A stretch of DNA of 7,745 nucleotides, from assembly GCF_910579365.1 (NCBI RefSeq), contig NZ_CAJTUX010000092.1, forward strand, positions 1 to 7,745, written 5' to 3'. Source of the stretch: an uncultured Oscillibacter sp. (GTDB lineage: Bacteria > Bacillota > Clostridia > Oscillospirales > Oscillospiraceae). Shown one piece after another: positions 1 through 7,200 of this stretch (positions are counted from its first letter, which is position 1; every line of letters begins with the position of its first letter). Position numbers and translations under genes: made by a program. The notes beneath the pieces are model-generated. The model did not search any database, was not told the origin of the DNA, and saw only the letters and a program-made list of their open reading frames with translations.

Positions 1-25
1 TTTATCAGTTGAGGATGTCTTATTT

Positions 26-432
26 TTAGGCAAACCTCATTGTGCGGTATTGCCTAAACACTTCTCCGTTTTTGTAAGAAAAAATTCCTCTGTCAAAAAA
101 GGCGGATTCCAGTTCTAAGGTATCGGAATCCCGTTCCTGAAATATGACGGTTGTCACAGCTAACTCTGGAACGCCATTATTGTTCATGTCGAGAACAGTA
201 TATTTCATGTCAGGGGCTGGCGCAACCGTAAAGGTTGGGTCGTTGTTCAGTCCAATATCTCCCCGCAAAAAAGCGTTGTTGGCATCCAGAGCTTTTCTGC
301 ATTCGTTATTAAATCCGGTACACGTCCCGCTTGGGAAGGCAGCTCCGCACTTCCGCCGCTATCTATCTGACAAGCACAGAGCATTAAGATGAGAAGCGGA
401 GGAAGCAAGGCCCTCAAAATCGCTGCTTTCAT
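26..432 (-). pseudogene. Small lipoprotein, apparently frameshifted
   Basis: The ATG at 432-430 overlaps the TGA of the upstream DUF434 gene as ATGA, with a GGAGG ribosome binding site just before it, so this start is preferred over a longer one at 492. The N-terminus is a lipoprotein signal peptide: Lys2, a leucine-rich core at about residues 5-18, then a Leu-Cys-Ala-Cys lipobox with Cys21 as the likely lipidated residue. This frame stops at 247-249. The natural continuation lies in another frame, open from about 357 to the TAA at 26-28, and encodes an Asp/Asn motif (LDMNNNGVPEL) typical of secreted Clostridial proteins of unknown function. The two frames overlap at about 250-357. The shift probably lies near 305-320, where one extra base would restore a sensible join. 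The product would be about 135 residues, shorter than the relatives I recall, so the 3' end may also be truncated. The DNA is AT-rich. A sequencing error is the main alternative to a real pseudogene. Confidence 0.6.
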
Positions 433-1169
433 GGCCCCTCCATAGCTGCCGTCTCGTTCCAGATTTTCAAAGATTCCAGCCGGAAAACCCACGCCTCGGG
501 GACGGTCTCCTCAATCAGCTCCCGGTTCAGGTTGTACCAGCTTCCGCACTTGTCCAAGATAATGGCGTCCGTGGTGACCACGTTCTCCAGGCGGGAGAGA
601 ACGCCGTCCACGCTGGGGTGCAGCTCCACTTGGACTTGGACCGAGCAGCCCTCCGCCTTGTCCAGCAGCAGCGCCCGGAGACGGCCGGAGTTGGACACCT
701 GTTGATCCAGATAGAACAGAGCCTCCTTCACCCCCAGCGCCTCCATCCGCCCCAGCAGAAGCTCTATGGCCCGCACCGTCTTGTCCACAATACGGTAGCT
801 TCCCCGCAGTCCGGCCAGGTCCCGGATGGTGCCGTCCATCCCCTCCAGAAGCAAGGAGCCGGACAGGGCCACCTCCAGGGTGATGATGGTGTTGAAGCCG
901 TCCAGTACCAGGGCCTGCGGCCCTTTCCGCAGACGTTTGCGCTCCCGTTCCCTCAGGGCGGCGTGGGGCGAGATCATCCGGGCCAGGGCCAGCCGCTGGC
1001 GCTCCGAGAGCAGGTGGTGGTTGCCCACGAAGGTGGAGGCGGATTTGGTGTCATAGCCCCGGTCCATCAGGAAGACCAGCTCCTGGGCGGCGGCGTTCAG
1101 CTTGGCCTCGGATTTGGGGCCAAATTCAATGGTGTCTTTTGGCATATAGCCGCGTTTGACGGTTTCCAC
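429..1169 (-). CDS. DUF434/DUF5616 domain protein, possible PIN/NYN-like nuclease
   Basis: This 246-residue soluble protein is recognised from family memory. Residues about 22-75 match DUF434 (the RGYDTKSA...VG...L..RQR pattern) and residues about 85-230 match DUF5616 (VLDGFNTIITLE at 88-99, a DGTIRDL segment at 112-118, YLDQQVSNSG at 153-162, VVTTDAIILD at 197-206). No signal peptide or membrane segment is visible. The family has no assigned biochemical role that I know of. The pattern of a hydrophobic strand ending in Asp90 with a nearby Asn93, a mid-domain Asp155 and a TTD motif (199-201) resembles PIN/NYN-type metal-dependent ribonucleases; that is inference. The start is GTG at 1169-1167, with AAAGGAG at 1186-1180 and a GAGG nearer the start. 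It lies 19 bases after the 134-residue gene and overlaps the lipoprotein start by four bases, which suggests coupled translation. GC is about 58-60% in lines counted. Family call confident; function not. Confidence 0.85.
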   Translation of the reverse strand: METVKRGYMPKDTIEFGPKSEAKLNAAAQELVFLMDRGYDTKSASTFVGNHHLLSERQRLALARMISPHAALRERERKRLRKGPQALVLDGFNTIITLEVALSGSLLLEGMDGTIRDLAGLRGSYRIVDKTVRAIELLLGRMEALGVKEALFYLDQQVSNSGRLRALLLDKAEGCSVQVQVELHPSVDGVLSRLENVVTTDAIILDKCGSWYNLNRELIEETVPEAWVFRLESLKIWNETAAMEGP

Positions 1170-1188
1170 AGTGACCTCGCTCCTTTAT

Positions 1189-1593
1189 CTACAACAAGTC
1201 TGACATCCAATACACATATTCCTCTCCGCTTTTCACGTTTTTTTGATGCTTTACCAGCCTTATCAGCCATTTTACCTGTGGATATTGTGCGAGATAGTTT
1301 CCAATAACCACACCATCCGCTAAAATGGCATCCGGCATACCGGATATATCTAAGTCGTCATCAAATACAGATACATTGATTCCATCGTATAGCTCAACGT
1401 CATTTCCGCCAGAGTCGTTTACGATATCTGCTTGTGAAAATAAATATATCGGGGCTTTCGTATCCATATCAGTATCGCAAAGCTCATTGAAATCCAGCCA
1501 AATTCTGGGCTTATCGAGCGGCCCCGTGTTTCTGCATTTGTTCTGTTTAGTCCGTAGTTGTCCTTTGTATGGATATGGGTAGGCTTGTGCCAC
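1189..1593 (-). CDS. Acidic 134-residue protein of unknown function
   Basis: I cannot assign a function. The start is GTG at 1593-1591, with a GAGGTG ribosome binding site at 1606-1601 seven bases upstream that overlaps the TGA of the DUF3137 gene. The stop is TAG at 1191-1189. The N-terminal 28 or so residues are basic and Tyr/Pro-rich. A more typical globular body then starts at PRIWLDFNEL. The body is strongly acidic with predicted beta character, including DSGGNDVELYDGINVSVFDD and the segment ILADGVV, followed by VKWLIRLVK. No signal peptide or membrane helix is seen. This D..GN...LYDG..V pattern recalls small beta-barrel proteins of Clostridia that I remember only as hypothetical, sometimes near polymorphic toxin genes, so an immunity-type role is possible but unproven. 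The gene is AT-rich: about 40-43% GC in two lines counted, against about 60% in its neighbours. This suggests a separate origin from the operon it sits in. Confidence 0.7.
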   Translation of the reverse strand: MAQAYPYPYKGQLRTKQNKCRNTGPLDKPRIWLDFNELCDTDMDTKAPIYLFSQADIVNDSGGNDVELYDGINVSVFDDDLDISGMPDAILADGVVIGNYLAQYPQVKWLIRLVKHQKNVKSGEEYVYWMSDLL

Positions 1594-1604
1594 TTTTAAT
1601 CACC

Positions 1605-2648
1605 TCACCGATGGCTGAAACCAGGGGATGGGCAGATAGAACCGGCCGGAGAGCAAAAAGAGGAACCAGACGGTTCATTTTGCCGTTCGTGAAAGGAGGA
1701 GGCCTCTAAAATTAAGAGCTCTCCCGCCTGGCGCAGCAGCTCCACATCCTTCAAAATAAGCTGCTTCTGCTCCGGGACAGGTACATGGAACGAGGCGTCC
1801 AGTATGCTGTACAGGCGGTCGATGGCCACAAACATGGAAGAGCCGCAAAAGGAGATGGCGATCTGCGCGTTAGCCTGGTCGGCGAACTGGGTAATTTGTT
1901 CCATCATCTTGGGCGTCAGGATATAGAAAGCATTGTGTTCATCGGCGGCAAAAACCCGGAACCGGCGGTTGAAGGCCTCGCTTTCCGTTTGAATCTCGTG
2001 CTCCGCCGTCCATCCAATCAGGTCGGACGCAAGTTTTTTCTCGAAAATCTGAAGATGCCCGGCGCTCCGTTTGTGTTCATCGAAGGAGGCAAAGTGCATA
2101 ACCTGACCGTGGAAAAGGACTTCTTCCTGGTGATTCTTCCCGACTCCTTTCATACGGGCCGTGGAGACATCACAATACCGGAACCGGAGGCCCTGATAGC
2201 AGCCGGACAACAGATCCTCGCTCTCAAAACGCCGCTTGTCCCCGCAGGCCACGACAGCGGCGTTGCGGATCTCGTCATGGGTCAGGCCGCCCTGTGGCTG
2301 GTAGCGCAAGTCCTGAAAAAGCCCGGTTTCCTGGATGGTGGATACAACGTATTTGTTTTTGAACAGGCTGTTGAAGCGGTTATAGTCCGGCTTGACCAAA
2401 AGCCAGTAAAAAAATGCCCAGGCAAGCACGGCGATCACCACAGGAGCCCCCAGTCCCGTCACGATTTTTTCCGGCAGGGAGGCACCAAGCCGCGCCCTCA
2501 TTTCCGGGGTCCCCAGGAAGAAGACCCAAAGCGAAAAGCACAGGAAGGCCAGATAGACAGCCGCGGCCAGAATCGTACTGATGAGTAAGCGGAGCTTACA
2601 GGCTTTCCGAAGCGTTTCCAGTTCCTGGCCGCTGATGGTATAGTCCAT
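1605..2648 (-). CDS. DUF3137 family membrane protein
   Basis: This 347-residue protein is recognised as DUF3137, a family often found beside LemA. Two membrane helices are clear near the N-terminus, at about residues 21-46 and 62-85, joined by a short loop with Arg/Glu residues. A soluble region follows, with the family's features: a GLTHDEI segment, the SGCYQGLRFRYCDV motif, a VLFHGQV strand and a C-terminal ITQFADQANAQIAISFCG segment. The soluble part is most likely cytosolic. The molecular function of the family is not known. The ATG at 2648-2646 is chosen because GAGG lies eight bases upstream (2660-2657) and it leaves a 13-base gap after lemA. A longer TTG start at 2669 would overlap lemA and has no better binding site. 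The last 25 or so residues are a Ser/Pro/Gly/Cys-rich tail that looks unlike the rest and may be lineage-specific or the result of a late frame change. Confidence 0.85.
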   Translation of the reverse strand: MDYTISGQELETLRKACKLRLLISTILAAAVYLAFLCFSLWVFFLGTPEMRARLGASLPEKIVTGLGAPVVIAVLAWAFFYWLLVKPDYNRFNSLFKNKYVVSTIQETGLFQDLRYQPQGGLTHDEIRNAAVVACGDKRRFESEDLLSGCYQGLRFRYCDVSTARMKGVGKNHQEEVLFHGQVMHFASFDEHKRSAGHLQIFEKKLASDLIGWTAEHEIQTESEAFNRRFRVFAADEHNAFYILTPKMMEQITQFADQANAQIAISFCGSSMFVAIDRLYSILDASFHVPVPEQKQLILKDVELLRQAGELLILEASSFHERQNEPSGSSFCSPAGSICPSPGFSHR

Positions 2649-2661
2649 GATGTATACCTCT

Positions 2662-3435
2662 TCAGTCAAACTTCACTTGGAAGTCACGCTTGCGCTCCTC
2701 CGCTTCATAGAAGGCGGCTTTTTCCATGCGGCAGATCGCGGCCACAATGGACCAGGGAATGGAGGCCAGGGCCTGATTATACAATGATACATTGGCGTTG
2801 TACAGCCGCCGGGCCGCCTGGAGATGCTCCTCCGAGTCGTAGATGCTCCTTTGGAAATGGTCCATGGACACCCAGGAGTTGAGAATGGGATACTGCTCCG
2901 CCAGACCGTTGATTCCGGCGCCTACGCTGGCAAGGTCCCGGTGGACCCCGGCCAAAGCGCCTACCTTCTGGCCGAGAGCGGCACCGCGCCGGTCCTCCGC
3001 TCGGGTCAGAGCTTCCTGCCGGCCCTCTTCCCGGATGCCGTTCCGGCGGCGGATACGTCTTTGAATACCGCCCAGCTTGCCCTGAATCTGCTCCATGGTC
3101 CGGGTCTGGCGGGCGATTTCCTGGTCGATGCTTTTGAGGACCGCCTCCGAAATCTCCTGCTGCCGGGCCATGCGCTTCTCTTCCAGATCAGCGCCTGTTC
3201 GGGCGGCGGTCAGGTCCGTCATGATTTGATACTCGTGGGAAAGGTACTTTTTAACGGCTTCCATCTCCTCTGAGAGCAGGTCAAACCGTTTTTCCAGCGC
3301 CACGCCGATGCCGGCTTCAGCCTCCTCCACCTTGATACGAAGCCGCCGAAGCCGGTTATACAGCGCGATATAGGCGATTGCCAGTAAGAGAATCCATATC
3401 GGAATCCCAATCATGAGGTACCTGTTCATACGCAT
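2662..3435 (-). CDS. lemA: LemA family membrane protein with coiled-coil insertion
   Basis: The 257-residue product has an N-terminal membrane anchor at about residues 7-25, followed directly by the LemA signature: YNRLRRLRIKVEEAEAGI at 26-43, then a RFDLLSEEMEAVKKYLSHE helix. The C-terminal half also matches LemA: the AEQYPILNS segment at 179-187, a helix with QAARRLYNANVSLYNQAL at 206-223, IPWSIVAA, then FYEAEER. Family members are usually about 185-200 residues. The surplus is a highly charged, Arg/Gln/Glu-rich helical insertion at about 82-168 that looks like a coiled coil. The protein should be anchored with the helical bundle in the cytosol. The ATG at 3435-3433 follows AAGGAAAGGG; ATG 3429 is a close alternative. 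A longer start at 3495 is unlikely because a probable -10 box covers 3496-3501. The gene leads the leftward operon and lies 13 bases before the DUF3137 gene. The role of LemA proteins is not established; a scaffold or envelope-stress role is often suggested. Confidence 0.9.
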   Translation of the reverse strand: MRMNRYLMIGIPIWILLLAIAYIALYNRLRRLRIKVEEAEAGIGVALEKRFDLLSEEMEAVKKYLSHEYQIMTDLTAARTGADLEEKRMARQQEISEAVLKSIDQEIARQTRTMEQIQGKLGGIQRRIRRRNGIREEGRQEALTRAEDRRGAALGQKVGALAGVHRDLASVGAGINGLAEQYPILNSWVSMDHFQRSIYDSEEHLQAARRLYNANVSLYNQALASIPWSIVAAICRMEKAAFYEAEERKRDFQVKFD

Positions 3436-3495
3436 ATGCCCTTTCCTTGCATGGATTGTATCATAAAACATGGGTTTCATTGATGGGTTGACCAT

Positions 3496-3524
3496 AATAT
3501 AGCATATCCCGGCATCCGGCGCAA
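3496..3524 (-). promoter_or_regulatory. Candidate promoter of the leftward lemA operon
   Basis: Read on the minus strand, TTGCGC (3524-3519) and TATATT (3501-3496) are separated by exactly 17 bases. The -10 box matches the sigma-A consensus at five of six positions, the -35 box at only three. Transcription would start near 3489, leaving a leader of about 54 bases before lemA. A second possibility is TACAAT at 3460-3455, preceded by TG in an extended -10 arrangement, but it has no good -35 box. Confidence 0.45.
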
Positions 3525-3572
3525 GACTTCAAAGCGGATGTGCGGCGGGAAACCATGCTGTCAAAAACAGGA

Positions 3573-3601
3573 TTGTCGAAAACCTGCCGGCGGATTATAA
3601 T
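3573..3601 (+). promoter_or_regulatory. Sigma-A promoter of the rightward operon
   Basis: TTGTCG (3573-3578), a 17-base spacer and a perfect TATAAT (3596-3601) give a near-consensus vegetative promoter. The expected start of transcription is near 3608, only about 23 bases before the ATG at 3631, so the leader is short and leaves room for little beyond the ribosome binding site. The promoter does not overlap the leftward one (3496-3524). The two are back to back with about 48 bases between their -35 boxes, close enough for shared control. Confidence 0.75.
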
Positions 3602-3615
3602 GAAGTCAGTTTTTC

Positions 3616-3623
3616 GGAGGAGG
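3616..3623 (+). promoter_or_regulatory. Ribosome binding site that fixes the 3631 start
   Basis: GGAGGAGG lies seven bases before ATG 3631. A GTG at 3625 in the same frame begins only one base after this motif, too close to be used, so the ATG is the start. Confidence 0.85.
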
Positions 3624-3630
3624 AGTGCGC

Positions 3631-4224
3631 ATGAGCTCATGGCAGGAACAAAATGCCGCGCTGTTGGAGGCGCTGTCCCAGACGCCGAATCCCGATGTCC
3701 GGGGCGGCAGGATCAGCTTTTATCTGAGTGACGTCCGCAAAGAGTATCCGCTTACGCTGTATGAACAGTACATTTTGGAGACGGAACGTGTTTCCTATGA
3801 ACGGCAAGCCTGGACGAAACCGGGCTGGCCCCGCAGAGCCGGTATTTCCGATCTGATCCGCTTGCTGAATATGAAAATGATGGCGCTGCTGTTTCGGGAG
3901 AAGGAGGCGGCGGAGATGTGGGATTCCTGGGGCCGGGAAGCCTACCGGCTGAACCAGGAAAAACGGCCCCACTACATCTTGGACAACTATCCCGCATTTC
4001 TGGAAGCCGGGGAGAATCCCGAGGCATTGACCAAGCTGCTGGCAATGCGGCGGAGCAAGCGGAAGCCCTTTGCGAACGGCCCTTACCACGACGAACACTT
4101 CCCCGGCGAACAGTGCGCCTATGAAGAGCTGCTGCTCCAAAGCCGGTTCTTTACGGAAGAAGACAAGAAGATACGCGGGGAAATCGAGGAGCTGCTTGTG
4201 GAGCTGTACTTGCTTCAGGAATGA
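3631..4224 (+). CDS. Unrecognised 197-residue soluble protein, J-protein operon partner
   Basis: I do not recognise a family. The product is hydrophilic and mostly helical, with no signal peptide and no membrane segment. Visible features are a starting SSWQEQNAALLEAL helix, a ISFYLSDVRKEYPLTLYEQY segment around residues 28-47, an aromatic stretch with Trp/Pro/Arg (WTKPGWPRR) near residue 60, a Met/Leu-rich helix (LIRLLNMKMMALLF) near 75-88, and an acidic C-terminal helix ending in VELYLLQE. It is the first gene after a strong promoter and has a GGAGGAGG binding site. It is followed after 54 bases by the large J-domain gene on the same strand, so a partner or adaptor role for that protein is a reasonable guess from context. 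Codon use and GC resemble the J-domain gene, which supports a shared history. Being a real gene is well supported; function is unknown. Confidence 0.8.
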   Translation: MSSWQEQNAALLEALSQTPNPDVRGGRISFYLSDVRKEYPLTLYEQYILETERVSYERQAWTKPGWPRRAGISDLIRLLNMKMMALLFREKEAAEMWDSWGREAYRLNQEKRPHYILDNYPAFLEAGENPEALTKLLAMRRSKRKPFANGPYHDEHFPGEQCAYEELLLQSRFFTEEDKKIRGEIEELLVELYLLQE

Positions 4225-4230
4225 TAGCAG

Positions 4231-4253
4231 GCTGGACCATCCGGCGTTTTTTT
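4231..4253 (+). terminator. Weak intrinsic terminator or attenuator between operon genes
   Basis: GCTGG (4231-4235) and CCGGC (4241-4245) can pair as a five-base stem with one G-T wobble around a five-base ACCAT loop. After one G comes a run of seven T (4247-4253). The stem is short for a full terminator, so partial read-through is expected. That would lower expression of the J-domain gene relative to the 197-residue gene upstream. Chance occurrence cannot be excluded. Confidence 0.3.
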
Positions 4254-4278
4254 AGAAAAGGGTATGGAGGACTGATTT

Positions 4279-7200
4279 ATGAGCAGTTGTTGGGCAATCT
4301 TAGAGTTGGACCCCACCCGGGACGTTTCCGCCATCAAGCGGGCCTATGCCGAGAGGACCAAGGTCTGCCATCCGGAGGAGAACCCGGAGGGCTTTTTGCG
4401 GCTTCGGCAGGCGTATCAGACAGCGCTGGCCTATGCCGGGAGCGGTGAGGAAACGGAGGTCCCGTCCCCTGATCTGGAAGGGGCAGAACCGGAGGACGAG
4501 GGCTGGACCCTCACGGACGGCCCCGCCGTCATCGACGAGGGGCCAAACCCCTTTGCGGACCATCCGGCGGCGCAGGCGTTCCTGTCTCTTTATACCGGGA
4601 AGCAGCGGAAGAATCCGCAGATGTGGATGGACTACTTCACCTCCGGCAGCTTTTTGGATGCGGCCTGGGAGCGCCGGTTCGCGGGGCTGCTGCTGGAGGA
4701 AACGGTGCAGCTGGAGGAGCACCCCGTTCCCCGGGAGTTTCTGGCCTGGCTGTGCGCCGCCTATCAGTTTACCGTGGACCGGGCGGTGTACCGAAATCCG
4801 GACGGCAGTGAACGGACAGAGTTTAGTTTCAGAATAGAGCAGGAAGCCCAGTTTGAGGGGCAGGAGTTTCTGTTCCGGCTGGCCGCCCGGGGCCCAGCGG
4901 TAAAGCCTCTCAAGGGCGTGGAGCGGGCGCTCTCCCGGAGCTTTGCCGACTATCGGGCCCTTGTCCGGCTGGCGGAGAAGGGCCGCTGGACCGAGGAGGA
5001 GCTGAAAAAGGCAGGAAGTATTCTGGACTTCTACATGATCGGAAACTTCCAGGACAGGAATCCCTCTCCCTCGGAGCGCCACCCGGCGGGGATGCGACTC
5101 ATCAACCACTTCTTCCAAAGGGAGAAGCTGCCCAAGGAGCTCTATCAGATGGCCTGGCAAAAGCTGGAGCTGAAAACCGCCGTGATGGGGCGGGCCAAGC
5201 TCTTCTACGGCGCTCTCCGGGAGCGGGTGCTGGAGCAGGTCCCGGATATAATGGAGAACGAGCTGGATATCCGGCAGCTGAACAAGGAATTTGAGGCCTT
5301 CCGTCAGAGGGTGCGGGCCCTGGAAGAGAGCGGAAAGCCGGGGGACTGGGAGAAGGCCAGGGAGGAAACCAAAGCCTTTTTCAACCGCCCGGTTTTTCAA
5401 AAAGCGTTGTGGAACCGCAAGTTTGCCGAAGAGCATATGAAATACCATGTCCAGTGGAGCGGAGAGCACCTTGTTCAGGAAGTTCTGGCGTTTTACGAGC
5501 AGCACCCGGACGCTCCCTGCGCAAAGCAGCTGACGGAGCTGATTGCGGCGACGAATTACCGGAGGGAAATCCAGCGCCGGAACCGGGAGGACGCCAATGC
5601 GCCCGCTCCTAGGGAAGCGGCCACGCTCAGGAACGGCCCCTTCTTCCGCCATTGGCTGAATACCGGCTTTTACAACGCCATGGACCGGGAGACCAAACAA
5701 CCCTTGCTGGGATATTTGAATAAGGAGCTTCCCTATCTGCCGGAGTGGAGCGGCCAGTTTCTGCGGGTGGAGGAGGAGGGAATTCCGGAGCCGGTCTGCC
5801 TGACATTGGAGTTCGGAAAGGACATGCTCACCGTCCAATTCCACCTGCGCTACATAAGCTTTCTGCGAAACGGCGTACCGGTGTACCGTCCCTGCTTCCT
5901 CTGGGAACAGCTGCTGGAGCGGGCCCCGGATTTGGACACATTCTTTCTCCTTCTGCCCGTCACCGCCGCCGTTTATAACCAGTACGGCGAGGTGCGGGAG
6001 GAAATTCTCCGCCGTCTTCCGGACACCGCTGCCCCTGAGGAGAGCTGGGCGTTCATCGCCGCCTGCCTTGCCGATCAGGTCTGCGGGCTTCCCATACCCG
6101 ACGCGGCGGGGACGGAAGACGTCCAGGAGTCGGAGCGGGTCCGAAATCTGCCTCCGGTGAGCTTCCTGCCCTTTGAGGTGTTTGCCGAGAACACGGAGCT
6201 GCTGTACGTCTGCGTCTGGTTCCAGCGGGATGGAACTATGGTCCTGTTCCAGCAGACGCCCTTTGGCCGGCGGATGATCGATGTAGACCAGCTGGAGGAC
6301 CGTGAGGACATTGAGGACCCCCAGACCGCCGCGGAGCTGGCACGGCAGGTTCTGGAGGAGCAGATGCACCCCAAGGGCTTTCCCATGGAGGCGCTGAAGG
6401 TCCTGCCGGAGGCGGTCTACGCCCAGTGGGACTACGCCGTCCGCAGCCGGGACAAGGACCTCCCTCCCCTTTGGAGCACCCCGGTGAATCTTCACGCAGA
6501 GGCGGTTACGGCGGAGAAACTGGAGGAGCTGCTGACACTGTTCTCCACGGGCCGGGTGGAGCGGATGGAGTGGTCCTGGAAATGCGCCTTCCCGGTGGAC
6601 GAGGCGCCTATGGACTATGAACCCAGGCGGTCCCTGGTGCTGATGAAGAACGGGCGCCGGTATGCCTGCCTCTACTTTGACGACTTCTGCGCCGAGAGTT
6701 ATGCCCTGCTGGAGAAACCGGAGGAGTATGGCCAGAACAAAACCAGGCCGGAGTCTGTTCCCTTCCGGCAGAGCCAGCTGTTCCGGGATGTGCTCCATCG
6801 AAACTTTTTCACCATCCGGCGGCGCCTGGAGAAGATTTTCTCCCAGGTCAGCTGGCCCAACAACGTGAAGTTCATGGCGGGCGGCATCTGGGACCATGCC
6901 GTCAACGTGGACCATGGGCGGGTGAAATACAACTTAGATAAGCAGCTCCTGGGCGGCTTTCCGGCAGAGCGGGCCTGTAACCGGCCCGACGCCCTCTTCT
7001 ACTTCTATTTCTATCCTGATACCGCCGTCCGGGTGGATGACGCGGGAGAGGCGGAGACGCTGGAGGTGACAGAGGGAAACCGGCCCAGGGTCCAGCGGCT
7101 CTTGGCGGACTTCCTGGCGGGCGGCAGCCAAACGCTCCGGCTCACCTGGGGAAAGGCGGCGGAGAAGCGGCGGCACATCGTCCTCCGGCGGGACGGCGGG

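Noticed and set aside
433..492. Longer N-terminus for the lipoprotein starting at 492
   Set aside because: It would place 20 non-signal residues before a typical signal peptide. The ATG at 432 has its own GGAGG and an ATGA overlap with the upstream gene.
618..1307. 229-codon open frame on the plus strand opposite the DUF434 gene
   Set aside because: It is rich in Gln, His, Leu and Pro, as expected of a shadow of a GC-rich gene, and it runs across the boundary of two minus-strand genes.
1785..2588. 267-codon open frame on the plus strand opposite the DUF3137 gene
   Set aside because: It is antisense to a recognised membrane protein family, lacks a convincing binding site, and its translation has no family features.
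3436..3495. Longer N-terminus for the LemA protein starting at 3495
   Set aside because: The likely -10 box ends at 3496 and transcription would start at about 3489, after that codon. The extra residues lack a binding site, while ATG 3435 has AAGGAAAGGG just upstream.
4300..6915. Very long open frame (871 codons) antisense to the J-domain gene
   Set aside because: Its translation is rich in Leu, Pro, Gly and Arg with no recognisable motif. It mirrors the GC-rich codon use of the plus-strand gene, which has a good binding site and a recognisable J domain.
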